From CAZXCQ01 sp964639275 (lineage in GTDB: Bacteria > Desulfobacterota > DSM-4660 > Desulfatiglandales > Desulfatiglandaceae): a DNA stretch of 8,220 bases. Shown in pieces: positions 1 through 6,829 of this stretch. The notes under the pieces were generated by a model. It had not been told where the DNA came from. It did not search any database and saw nothing but the letters and a program-made list of their open reading frames with translations. The position numbers and the translations under genes were made by a program. Each line of letters starts with the position of its first letter. The first letter of the stretch is position 1. The DNA lies in the NCBI GenBank assembly GCA_964639275.1, contig CAZXCQ010000283.1, positions 1 through 8,220 on the forward strand, given 5' to 3'.

Positions 1-265
1 CAACCCTATAGCCCTAAGGGGTGGAGTGAGGATACGCCATTTTGAGACGGCACTGGCGGGCCCCTTATTAGAGGCATGTGGAAGAAAAAAAGACCCCCAT
101 GCCACACCTTTCCGCCCTGTTCTTTGAGATGTTACGTTTTTCCGTTGAATCACCAAAACCCCTTGCACAGTCTGGAAAAAAAGTCTGTTGCAATAAGGTA
201 TATTATGGTAAGTAACCAAGTGGCCTTGAGATGGGTGAGATGGGAGGCGCCAGGAGGTTTTCGCA
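1..265. other. Upstream region of the acyl-CoA synthetase gene
   Basis: No convincing gene is visible here; the short open frame starting near position 76 is rich in Pro, Cys and Ser, resembles no protein I know, and overlaps the well-supported start at 266. An A/T-rich stretch (199-206, TATATTAT) could serve as a -10 element, but no -35 hexamer sits at the right distance. TTTTGAGACGG at 40-50 is a near-copy, on the minus strand, of the CGTCTCATA motif found in other gaps of this window. I found no copy of the FadR-like box. Confidence 0.5.
227..244 (+). repeat. Tandem duplication of a 9-mer (TGAGATGGG x2)
   Basis: TGAGATGGG occurs twice in direct succession (227-235 and 236-244), directly before the ribosome binding site of the downstream gene. 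It may be replication slippage; no function is evident. Confidence 0.6.
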
Positions 266-1783
266 ATGAACATAGCCAAAAACCTTCAAACAGCGGCTTT
301 TTATTTTCCTGACCGGCCCTCCGTCATTGAGGAGGGTCGAAGGATCAGTTTTTTGGAATTCTCTCAGGAGGCCAACCGGGTAGCGACGGCGCTCCTTCGG
401 ATGGGGGTCCGGCCCGGGGATCGCGTGGCCCTGTGTGCCCCCAACTCGTTTCGCTGGCTGGCCTTTTATTATGGCGCTCTGGCGGCAGGGGCGGCAGCCG
501 TGGCCCTCTCAAACGTCCTGACCCGCAATGAACTGACCCAGGTCCTCGGTGATGCACAGCCAAAGATCCTGTTTACGGTGGCCGAGAAACTGAATGATCT
601 TGGTGAAAGGGGAGAGCATCCCTACCTGGAAAAGATCGTGTGCAAGGAGGGCGATATCCCTTACCAAAGACTCATTGAAGAAGGGGACCGCCATTTCAGG
701 GTCATTGACAGAAGCCGTATGGACACCGCGGCCATCGTATATACAGGGGGAACCACAGGCACCCCGAAAGGGGTGATGTTGACTCATGAAAATCTGATGA
801 CCTCCATCTGTAACGTCTCCCACAACGAGAGATCCACCCGCAGTGACTGCTCACTCTGTTTTCTTCCCCTCAACCACGTCTTTGCCCAGATCCATATTAT
901 GAATGCCACCTTTTATAGCGGGGGCTCTCTGGTTATCCTCCCATCCTTTGATCTGGAAAGGGTTCTCTATGCCATAGAGAACCATGGCGTGACCAAGTTT
1001 TATGCGGTGCCGACCATTTATATTCGGTTTCTAGAACTCGACAACCTGAAAGAACGATTGGGATCGATCAGATACTGTTTTTCTGCCGCCGCCAGCATGG
1101 CAGCCGAACTGGTACGTGAGTGGAAGACACGCACGGGACTTGATATCTATGAGGCCTATGGCATGACCGAGAGTGCCTCCATGGTCACCTATAACCATTA
1201 CTATCGTCACGTGATCGGCTCTGTTGGGACACCGGTAAGTACCGTTGAGGTCCAGATAAGGGATCAACTGGGAAATATTCTGGAGCCTGGAGCCGAAGGA
1301 GAGATCTGTATGTGTGGCCCCAATATCATGAAAGGGTACCTCAACAAGCCGGAGGAGACCCGTGCGGCCTTCTGGGGGAGCTGGCTTCGAAGTGGTGACA
1401 TCGGTGTGACGGACAAGGACGGCTATCTCTTTATTGTGGATCGCCTGAAGGACATGATCATCAGCGGTGGAGAAAACGTCTATCCGAGGGAAATTGAAGA
1501 GATCCTCTTTGCCAGACCCGAGGTGCAGGAATGTACGGTCATCGGTCTGCCAGACAAGGAGTATGGGGAAAGGGTAACGGCCTTTATCATTCCCAAAGAG
1601 GGCAGGGATCTGGACCCTGCCGCATTAAAGGCCTTTCTGAAGGAACGCCTGTCCCCTTTTAAGGTCCCAAAGGAATTCGTAAAGGTATCTGAACTGCCGA
1701 AGAGCAATACGGGCAAGATCCTCAAAAGGGAACTGAGGAAACAGGTATTGGACAGGGCCAGATACAGAGGAAGTAAGTGGTAA
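266..1783 (+). CDS. AMP-forming acyl-CoA synthetase (class I adenylate-forming family)
   Basis: This 505-residue cytoplasmic enzyme should activate a carboxylic acid with ATP to an acyl-adenylate and then to an acyl-CoA. The family's core motifs are all present and in order: the phosphate-binding loop YTGGTTGTPKG (159-169), the adenine/acyl motif YEAYGMTES (295-303), RSGD (375-378) with the ATP-ribose Asp378, the hinge region DRLKD (392-396) followed by SGGENVYPREIE (400-411), and the C-terminal PKSNTGKILKREL (478-490) with Lys484 as the expected catalytic lysine. Length is normal for the family (about 500-560). ATG at 266 follows AGGAGGT (252-258) with 7 bases between. It ends at a hairpin terminator and appears to be a single-gene transcript. 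The acid substrate cannot be read from sequence: medium- or long-chain fatty acids, aromatic acids and dicarboxylates are all possible. The nearby EtfAB and FadR-like regulator make a fatty or aromatic acid plausible (inference). Confidence 0.95.
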   Translation: MNIAKNLQTAAFYFPDRPSVIEEGRRISFLEFSQEANRVATALLRMGVRPGDRVALCAPNSFRWLAFYYGALAAGAAAVALSNVLTRNELTQVLGDAQPKILFTVAEKLNDLGERGEHPYLEKIVCKEGDIPYQRLIEEGDRHFRVIDRSRMDTAAIVYTGGTTGTPKGVMLTHENLMTSICNVSHNERSTRSDCSLCFLPLNHVFAQIHIMNATFYSGGSLVILPSFDLERVLYAIENHGVTKFYAVPTIYIRFLELDNLKERLGSIRYCFSAAASMAAELVREWKTRTGLDIYEAYGMTESASMVTYNHYYRHVIGSVGTPVSTVEVQIRDQLGNILEPGAEGEICMCGPNIMKGYLNKPEETRAAFWGSWLRSGDIGVTDKDGYLFIVDRLKDMIISGGENVYPREIEEILFARPEVQECTVIGLPDKEYGERVTAFIIPKEGRDLDPAALKAFLKERLSPFKVPKEFVKVSELPKSNTGKILKRELRKQVLDRARYRGSKW

Positions 1784-1796
1784 GCGGTGTCTGGAG

Positions 1797-1833
1797 AAAA
1801 GGGTTGTCGTCGCAGAGGACGGCAACCCCTTTT
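1797..1833. terminator. Bidirectional rho-independent terminator
   Basis: The left arm (1797-1811, AAAAGGGTTGTCGTC) pairs with the right arm (1818-1833, GACGGCAACCCCTTTT), with one bulged C and one G-T wobble, around the loop GCAGAG. The flanking A4 and T4 runs give a U-tract in either direction. It lies 13 bases after the stop of the synthetase gene and 16 bases beyond the stop of the convergent dctP-type gene, so it can end both transcripts. Confidence 0.85.
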
Positions 1834-1849
1834 GTGTGGAGATCAATCC

Positions 1850-2872
1850 TTATTCATACTTCTTAATCAGGGACTCTATGGTCTCGACGTAGTATTGAGC
1901 GGGGAGCCCTTTTTCTTTGGCCATCTCTACATAACCCGCGATAACGGGTTTGACGGCCTCTGCCCACCGAGCGCTCTCGTTGTCAGAGAGGGTGATGACC
2001 TTATTGCCCAGGCTAAGGCCATAGGATCGCCCTTCGGCATCGCTCATATCCCATGCCATGCCATGTCTTCCGATCCACTCGAGACTGACCAGTTCCATTA
2101 CCTCCTGGACATCCTTTGGCAGGGCGTTCCATTTGTCAAGGTTCATGCACACATAGAAGCCGTGGGAGTAACTGACACTAAAGCAGTCAACGATATATTT
2201 GATAACCTCGGCCTGTTTCCACCCCTTTAAGACCTCCACCGGTGAGAAGCTGGCATCCACAACGCCTTTCTGAAGTGCCTCATACACGGCGCCCATACCC
2301 ATAGAAACCGGAACAGCACCCAGTGCCTCGGCTTCCTTGGCCCCGCTCCCCATCACCCGGACCTTGAGCCCCTTGAGTTCTTCCAGTGTGCTCACCGGCT
2401 TTTTGGTGAGAAGGAGGCCGGGGCCGTGGGCGTGGAGATAGAGGACCTTAACCTTTGAAAGCTCTTTGGGTTTGAATTTGTTGTAAAAATCGTTGATGAT
2501 AAAGGTATTTGACCTGCCGCTGACATAGCCGAGAGGAAGGTCAAAGGCCTCCATGGTAGGGAAGACGCCACGGCTGTATGCAAAGACCGACATCCCAATA
2601 TCGGTGATCCCCATGCGAATTCCGTCATACATCTTGGGTCCTTTGAGTAACGAACCACCGGGATAGTAGGTAATCTTGACCTTTCCGTTGGTTCGCTTTT
2701 CAACCTCCTTTGCCCAGGACTCGCCCAATTTGGCCTGGACATGGGTCGGGGGAAAAAAGTTGGCGTAGCAGAGTTCAATAGATTTTGCCACCGCGGCGTT
2801 GGAACCGGACAGAAAAAATACCCGTACGGCCACAACAAGAAAAAAGACCAAAAATCCTCTTTTCGTCTTCAT
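1850..2872 (-). CDS. TRAP transporter substrate-binding protein, DctP family
   Basis: This 340-residue periplasmic receptor should bind an organic acid anion and deliver it to a DctQM membrane permease. It begins with a signal peptide (KTKR, then a hydrophobic stretch at about 7-21, probable cleavage after AAVA at 26-29). The mature part is typical of DctP: PPTH (41-44), YPGGSL (70-75), then ELKGLKVRVMGSG (165-177) with Arg172 as the conserved carboxylate-clamping arginine, and VYEALQKGVVDA (196-207). Length matches the family (about 320-345). The ATG follows GGGGGAGG with only 3 bases between, which is tighter than usual; no alternative start upstream is available before an in-frame stop. 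Arg17 lies inside the hydrophobic core of the signal peptide, which is odd. No dctQ or dctM is adjacent: the gene stands alone between a terminator and a divergent gene. The ligand cannot be predicted; aromatic, keto- and dicarboxylic acids all occur in the family. Confidence 0.95.
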   Translation of the reverse strand: MKTKRGFLVFFLVVAVRVFFLSGSNAAVAKSIELCYANFFPPTHVQAKLGESWAKEVEKRTNGKVKITYYPGGSLLKGPKMYDGIRMGITDIGMSVFAYSRGVFPTMEAFDLPLGYVSGRSNTFIINDFYNKFKPKELSKVKVLYLHAHGPGLLLTKKPVSTLEELKGLKVRVMGSGAKEAEALGAVPVSMGMGAVYEALQKGVVDASFSPVEVLKGWKQAEVIKYIVDCFSVSYSHGFYVCMNLDKWNALPKDVQEVMELVSLEWIGRHGMAWDMSDAEGRSYGLSLGNKVITLSDNESARWAEAVKPVIAGYVEMAKEKGLPAQYYVETIESLIKKYE

Positions 2873-2930
2873 AAACCTCCCCCTTGTTCTAAGTGCTTCG
2901 TCTCATAAATTCGGTGACATATTTCTCAGT

Positions 2931-2943
2931 TGAACCGTGTTCA
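2931..2943. promoter_or_regulatory. Possible operator palindrome TGAAC-CGT-GTTCA
   Basis: Two perfect 5-base half-sites face each other across three bases, about 60 bases upstream of the dctP-type start codon. The palindrome CACGTG (2942-2947) overlaps its right end. Size and position fit an operator for a dimeric regulator, but one short palindrome in several kilobases may be chance. Confidence 0.3.
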
Positions 2944-2956
2944 CGTGCTCGTATTT

Positions 2957-2984
2957 CTGGATTCCGGCTTTCGCCGGAATCCAG
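2957..2984. repeat. Perfect hairpin repeat (CTGGATTCCGGC type)
   Basis: The 12-base arm CTGGATTCCGGC (2957-2968) and its exact complement (2973-2984) enclose the loop TTTC. The same 12-mer occurs at 6920-6931 inside the larger inverted-repeat element upstream of the TetR gene, so this is a dispersed REP-like repeat and not a dedicated terminator. There is no T-run after it on either strand, and it lies upstream of both flanking genes. Confidence 0.75.
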
Positions 2985-3331
2985 TTCCTCAAGATGCGCT
3001 ACCGTATTTGTAAAACCATGTACTAAAGATTAAGAGAAATATTATTCTTTTGATCCGATCCGGTTGGGTGTGGTTATGGTCCTGATTTACCGAGATGGGT
3101 ATTATCATGCCAATTGTGGGTGTGAATGTCTATGTTCTTTAGGGCGTTCCCAAGGATTTTCCTTTGGAGGCGATCTTCAGCGCTCTTCCCCATGCTCGTT
3201 GCCCTGCTTATCTGCAACCCTATCCTCCGGTTCTTTCCAGAGATTGCCCTGTACTTGCCAAGTCTTATGCGCTAAAATCGGCCAAGACGTCTCATAATGT
3301 GATTTCCTTTACTCCAAGGAGGTGGATATCT

Positions 3332-4006
3332 GTGGTAATAAAGAAAGATGACCCCATGAAAGGGGTTGTTACATCCCGAAGATGTCCGACCTGCGGGCAC
3401 CACGAAGTGGGTATCATCTCCAAGGATAACACGTTCCATCCTTTGAGACCCGGCACCTGGGTACAGATCCTGGAGGGTGGTCCTCCTGAGACACCCAGGG
3501 GAGAGGGACCTGATCTGCCCGTCGGCGTATCCCCTCGGGTAAGCAAAAAGGAATCCCGCGTCAGACCCTGGGTCCCTGCGCCTGTAAGGGGGAACAGATC
3601 CCTGAGGCAAAAATATGGTGTGATCCTGCCGGCGGATTTATCAGCGGGGCGAATAGACGGGAAGCTCTTTGAGGCGGCCTATCTCGAAAAGCTGCGAAGG
3701 CTTATCGAAAGGGAGGTAGATATTCCCGTTGCCGTAATACTGGATCAGTTTTTCACCGGGCCTCATCTGGCCTCGGGCAGCCCAAAACAGATCGCCCTTA
3801 ACATGTGGCAGGAGCTGGAGGAGATCAGGCGGCCCGTTGAACTGATGAAGTCCTGGCTTGAGAGTCCAAACGAGGAGCGTTTCGCCAATCTGATCGCGCC
3901 CGTGACAAAGGATGATCTTGAAGCCACCCCCATAAGCGAAGAGGAAATAGAGAAAGATCTCGACCAACTCTCTTTGGAGGAATTCCTGGGGCTACTGTGC
4001 TCATGA
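3332..4006 (+). CDS. Uncharacterised protein with an N-terminal CPTCGHH mini zinc-ribbon
   Basis: I do not recognise this 224-residue protein. I chose GTG 3332 because AAGGAGGT (3316-3323) precedes it by 8 bases; the next in-frame ATG is at 3356, and the frame is open upstream to about 3164 without support. Near the N-terminus, RRCPTCGHHEVG (16-27) has the CxxC-H layout of one knuckle of a zinc ribbon, but no second CxxC pair follows, so metal binding would need the His residues or a dimer. A Pro/Gly-rich basic linker (about 48-90) leads to a predominantly helical, charged C-terminal half (about 112-224) ending in the acidic segment SEEEIEKDLDQLSLEEF (202-218). There is no signal peptide or membrane segment, so it should be cytoplasmic. 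It is convergent with etfA and divergent from the dctP-type gene, so it is probably transcribed alone. A nucleic-acid or protein-binding role is conceivable but unproven. Confidence 0.75.
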   Translation: MVIKKDDPMKGVVTSRRCPTCGHHEVGIISKDNTFHPLRPGTWVQILEGGPPETPRGEGPDLPVGVSPRVSKKESRVRPWVPAPVRGNRSLRQKYGVILPADLSAGRIDGKLFEAAYLEKLRRLIEREVDIPVAVILDQFFTGPHLASGSPKQIALNMWQELEEIRRPVELMKSWLESPNEERFANLIAPVTKDDLEATPISEEEIEKDLDQLSLEEFLGLLCS

Positions 4007-4162
4007 GAACCCTGTAGACCGTCCGTATGGCCCAAGATTTGAAGATCTGGATGGGGTTTCTTAACATACCCAAATGGGGTAAACGGAGAGATACTGGATG
4101 AGAATAAGGAACGTATTTTCTTTCTGGCATCAAGACACAGGCATCCCGGGGTCCCCTATGGT

Positions 4163-4260
4163 TGGATTTGGGGGGGCTTGGATATGATATCTTTGGCAGT
4201 GGCGGGTTCGGGGTCGCGATCCATCCTTCAAACCCCAAACCCGTAACCCGTAAAATCCAA
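4163..4260. repeat. Imperfect inverted repeat between convergent genes, possible terminator
   Basis: The outer arms are TTGGATTT (4163-4170) and AAATCCAA (4253-4260), an exact complement. The inner arms are CGGGTTCGGGGT (4203-4214) and ACCCCAAACCCG (4232-4243), paired at 11 of 12 positions. The left side carries about 24 extra bases including GATATGATATC. The element lies between the stops of the zinc-ribbon gene and etfA and could end both transcripts. It lacks a classical T-run, so a dispersed palindromic repeat is equally likely. The rest of this gap (4007-4273) shows nothing I can name. Confidence 0.5.
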
Positions 4261-4273
4261 GATCAAGGGGGTC

Positions 4274-5257
4274 TTAAAGATACTTCTTGATTTCTTCGGT
4301 CAGGGCCGGAACAACATCAAATAGGTCGGCAACCACACCATAGTCGGCCTTTTGAAATATCGGGGCATCCTCATCCTTGTTTATCGCCACGATCACCTTG
4401 GAGGTGCTCATGCCAGCCAGGTGCTGAATCGCCCCGGATATGCCACAGGCGACGTAGAGGTTGGGGGAAACCACCTTCCCTGTTTGACCGACCTGATCGG
4501 AGTGGGGTCGCCATCCAGCGTCTACGGCCGAACGCGAGGCACCCACGGTGGCACCGATAAGGTCTGCAAGCTCCTCGAGGATTTTGTAGTTCTCAGGTCC
4601 CTTCATCCCCCGACCACCGGAGACAATCTTGTCCGCCTCTGTCAGGTCAACCTTGCCGCTCTCATCCTTGACAATATCAACCACCCTGGTCTTTAGTGAG
4701 CCATCGTCAAGGCTGAAAGATCCATCAACGACCTCCGCCGACCTGGAGGTATCGGGCTCATTGATGCTCATTACGTTTGGCCGGGTTGTGGCCATTTGTG
4801 GCCAGCTGTCTTCAAAGGTCACCTTGGCATAGGCCTTGCCCGCATAGATTGGCCGGGTTGCAACAAGATCCCCATTCTCAACAGAGAGGACAGTGCAGTC
4901 CTGGGCCATGCCCACACCCAGATTGGCCGACAGTCGGGCCGACAGGTCCTTTCCCTGAACAGAGGCCCCGATCAAGAGTATCGCAGGATCATCGGCCTTG
5001 ATCAGCTGGGAAATAACCCCCACATAGGCATCCGTCGTATAGGTCCCCAGCCTGGGATCATCTGCCACCAAGACCTTGTCAGCACCATAATGCCCCAACC
5101 CGGCGCCCTTGTCCTTGATACCTGAGCCCAGCAACACAACCGTCAATTTTTGACCCGATGCGTCCGCCAGACGTCTTCCTTCGCTCGTAAGTTCATAGGT
5201 AATTTTTCGGATCTCTCCATCCCTTTGCTCAGCAATTACCCAAACTCCCTGTGCCAT
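4274..5257 (-). CDS. etfA: Electron transfer flavoprotein, alpha subunit
   Basis: EtfA forms a heterodimer with EtfB and carries the redox-active FAD that takes electrons from acyl-CoA dehydrogenases. I use the ATG at 5257 (327 residues): AAGGAG (5267-5272) lies 9 bases upstream, whereas the in-frame TTG two codons earlier is only 3 bases from it. The C-terminal FAD domain is canonical: SGGRGMKGPENY (213-224), the flavin-contacting Arg242 in SRSAVDAGW (241-249), SDQVGQTGK (253-261), SGAIQH (274-279) and INKDEDAPIF (292-301). The N-terminal domain (about 1-190) has the usual alpha/beta fold region shared with EtfB. Length is normal for the family. It follows etfB on the same strand after 73 bases, so co-transcription is likely. 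The gap before the next (convergent) gene carries an inverted repeat that may stop transcription. Confidence 0.97.
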   Translation of the reverse strand: MAQGVWVIAEQRDGEIRKITYELTSEGRRLADASGQKLTVVLLGSGIKDKGAGLGHYGADKVLVADDPRLGTYTTDAYVGVISQLIKADDPAILLIGASVQGKDLSARLSANLGVGMAQDCTVLSVENGDLVATRPIYAGKAYAKVTFEDSWPQMATTRPNVMSINEPDTSRSAEVVDGSFSLDDGSLKTRVVDIVKDESGKVDLTEADKIVSGGRGMKGPENYKILEELADLIGATVGASRSAVDAGWRPHSDQVGQTGKVVSPNLYVACGISGAIQHLAGMSTSKVIVAINKDEDAPIFQKADYGVVADLFDVVPALTEEIKKYL

Positions 5258-5330
5258 TTGCAATATCTCCTTATATAAAAGTCAATCCTCTATGATTATC
5301 GCCTGTTCCCAACGGTCAGGGTCGATGGCC

Positions 5331-6125
5331 TCAGATAAGCTTTGCCTCTTCGTGGAGCAACCGGGCCAGTTCAGCCGCCTTTTCCTGGGGTGTGTCACCC
5401 TCAATGATCTTTCCCTCCGCTCTTTGCGGGGGAGGGGTGAGTTCCACAATCTTCACCTTTCTTCCGCCTTCCCCGACCTCTGAAGCGTCCAGACCGAGAT
5501 CGGCAAGGCTCTTCTCATCAAGGGGTTTCTTCTTTGCCTTCATGATCCCTGGCAATGAGGCGTATCTGGGCTCGTTGAGACCCTTCTGCGCCGTGATGAG
5601 TGCGGGCAGGCTGGACTCGATCACAAGGACTTCACCCTCAACCGGTCTGTTAACCTTTACGGATTTGCCATCCTCTCTCACCTCGACCTTCACGATCAGC
5701 GACAGCTGTGGGATACCCAAAAGCTCGGCCAAGGAGGCCCCCACCACGCCCATATCGTCATCCACACCTCGCTGCCCGGTAAAAATGAGGTCATAGTCGA
5801 GGTCCTTTATGGCGGCGGCTACGGCCTTTGCCGTTGCCAGGGAATCACTCCCTTCCAGGGCATCATCACTGATAAGGATTCCCTTGTCCGCTCCCATGGC
5901 CAGGGCAGTGCGGAGCGATTCAGTCACCCTCTTGGGACCGAGACCCACAACGGTAACCTCACCGCCAAATTTCTCTTTTAATCTCAAGGCCTCCTCGACG
6001 CCAAATTCATCATAAGGGTTCATTACCCACTTGATATCATCTTTCACAATTGATCTCCCGCCGGGAGCAATCTTGATCTGGGTCTCCGTGTCAGGGACCT
6101 GTTTAATACATACAATAATATTCAC
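5331..6125 (-). CDS. etfB: Electron transfer flavoprotein, beta subunit
   Basis: EtfB (264 residues) binds AMP or a second FAD and docks the partner dehydrogenase. The start is GTG at 6125, preceded by AAAGGAGG (6131-6138) with 5 bases between. Visible family features are the N-terminal IVCIKQVPDT (4-13), the conserved NPYDEFGVEEALRLKE (36-51), TGQRGVDDDMG (116-126) in the nucleotide-binding region, and LNEPRYASLPGIMKAKKKPL (183-202). The last is the recognition loop, with Leu191 at the place of human beta-Leu195 that anchors to acyl-CoA dehydrogenases. Compared with common ETFs, the DDD motif is followed by MGVVG instead of a Thr/Gln-rich segment, so cofactor class (AMP or bifurcating FAD) is uncertain. 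It lies between the TetR gene (94 bases upstream) and etfA, which suggests one transcript regulator-etfB-etfA. No ETF:quinone oxidoreductase or acyl-CoA dehydrogenase is in the window. Confidence 0.97.
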   Translation of the reverse strand: MNIIVCIKQVPDTETQIKIAPGGRSIVKDDIKWVMNPYDEFGVEEALRLKEKFGGEVTVVGLGPKRVTESLRTALAMGADKGILISDDALEGSDSLATAKAVAAAIKDLDYDLIFTGQRGVDDDMGVVGASLAELLGIPQLSLIVKVEVREDGKSVKVNRPVEGEVLVIESSLPALITAQKGLNEPRYASLPGIMKAKKKPLDEKSLADLGLDASEVGEGGRKVKIVELTPPPQRAEGKIIEGDTPQEKAAELARLLHEEAKLI

Positions 6126-6219
6126 TTTTGCCTCCTTTCAACCATTCGTCCTATACCTGTTAATCTAACGTCTCTAAACTTCCCTGAGCTTCTTATTCCC
6201 CATAACCCTTCACTTTCCC

Positions 6220-6810
6220 TCAGACCTGTATCCCCTTTAAGAAATACCCGCTGATCTGCTTGGCAGCGGTTTCAATATCATACCGCCTGCGGGTTGACAA
6301 TACCCAGAACCTGGACATCTCATCCAGGGCCCCAAAAAAGGCCCTCTTGGCCACACCCGGGATAATATCCTTCTTAAAAACCCCTTTTTCCTGGCCTTCC
6401 TTAACGATATCTCCAATCAGGTCCAGGTATTGGATAAATTTTTCATTCTTGTACTCCTTCATAAACCGACTGCTCTGCCGGAGTTCGACCTGAATGATCT
6501 CTGCCATATCCTTATCCTGTTCTATCAATTGAAGATGGGCCAGGGCAAACCTCTCAAGCTTTTTGGCAGGATCATCCAGTTCCGAAACCTTGGCCACCAT
6601 GTTTTCGAGCACGGCCTTTATCTGTTCCTCAAAGAGTGAAATCAGGATATCATCCTTGTTCTCAAAGTAGATATAGATAGTCCCATCAGCGACCTGTGCC
6701 TCCCGGGCGATTTCGGATATCTTTGCGGGGTAAAAGCCCTTTCTGGCAAATATCTTTGTGGCCGCCTTTATGATCCTGTGGTATTTATCGCTGCTTTTTC
6801 TCCTGCTCAC
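6220..6810 (-). CDS. TetR-family regulator, resembles Bacillus FadR (YsiA)
   Basis: This 196-residue protein is a likely acyl-CoA-responsive repressor of fatty-acid or organic-acid oxidation genes. The N-terminal TetR helix-turn-helix spans about 10-57, with ISEIAREAQVADGTIYIYF (31-49) followed by NKDDILISLF (51-60). From memory, B. subtilis FadR has nearly the same string (VADGTIYLYF, DILISLF), and further matches in the ligand-binding half: ELRQS (109-113) and FFGALDEMSRFWV (158-170), which aligns with its FGTIDE...TWV segment. The start is GTG at 6810, with AAGGAG (6820-6825) 9 bases upstream. The gene precedes etfB and etfA on the same strand, as in the B. subtilis lcfA-fadR-fadB-etfB-etfA operon. 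A box closely matching the FadR consensus lies 345 bases upstream. The effector is inferred to be an acyl-CoA but its chain or ring type is unknown. A MITE-like element begins about 20 bases upstream of the start codon. Confidence 0.92.
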   Translation of the reverse strand: MSRRKSSDKYHRIIKAATKIFARKGFYPAKISEIAREAQVADGTIYIYFENKDDILISLFEEQIKAVLENMVAKVSELDDPAKKLERFALAHLQLIEQDKDMAEIIQVELRQSSRFMKEYKNEKFIQYLDLIGDIVKEGQEKGVFKKDIIPGVAKRAFFGALDEMSRFWVLSTRRRYDIETAAKQISGYFLKGIQV

Positions 6811-6829
6811 CGTGCCTCACTCCTTGCGT

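Larger units (their letters stand above)
2873..3331. other. Divergent intergenic region between the dctP-type gene and the zinc-ribbon gene
   Basis: About 460 bases carry no supported gene. They hold a 5+3+5 palindrome (2931-2943), a perfect hairpin repeat (2957-2984), and two copies of CGTCTCATA (2899-2907 and 3288-3296). An AT-rich stretch at about 3020-3050 includes TATTAT (3040-3045) as a possible -10 site, without a clear -35. The reading frame of the next gene is open back to about 3164 (TTG), but that extension is low in recognisable protein features and lacks a good ribosome binding site, so I treat it as non-coding. Both promoters should lie here but I cannot place them. Confidence 0.5.

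Noticed and set aside
76..312. Open frame of 78 codons before the acyl-CoA synthetase
   Set aside because: It overlaps the strongly supported start at 266 in another frame, has no ribosome binding site and no recognisable protein features.
1787..2230. Plus-strand frame of 147 codons opposite the dctP-type gene
   Set aside because: It is the antisense shadow of a well-supported DctP-family gene and spans the terminator hairpin.
2957..2984. Intrinsic terminator
   Set aside because: The hairpin is perfect, but there is no T-run after it and it is upstream of both flanking genes; the shared 12-mer elsewhere points to a dispersed repeat.
3164..3331. N-terminal extension of the zinc-ribbon protein from TTG 3164
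   Set aside because: The GTG at 3332 has a strong, well-spaced ribosome binding site; the extension has no such site and looks non-coding.
5258..5263. TTG start two codons upstream for EtfA
   Set aside because: It lies 3 bases from the AAGGAG motif, whereas the ATG at 5257 has a 9-base spacing and gives the usual N-terminus.
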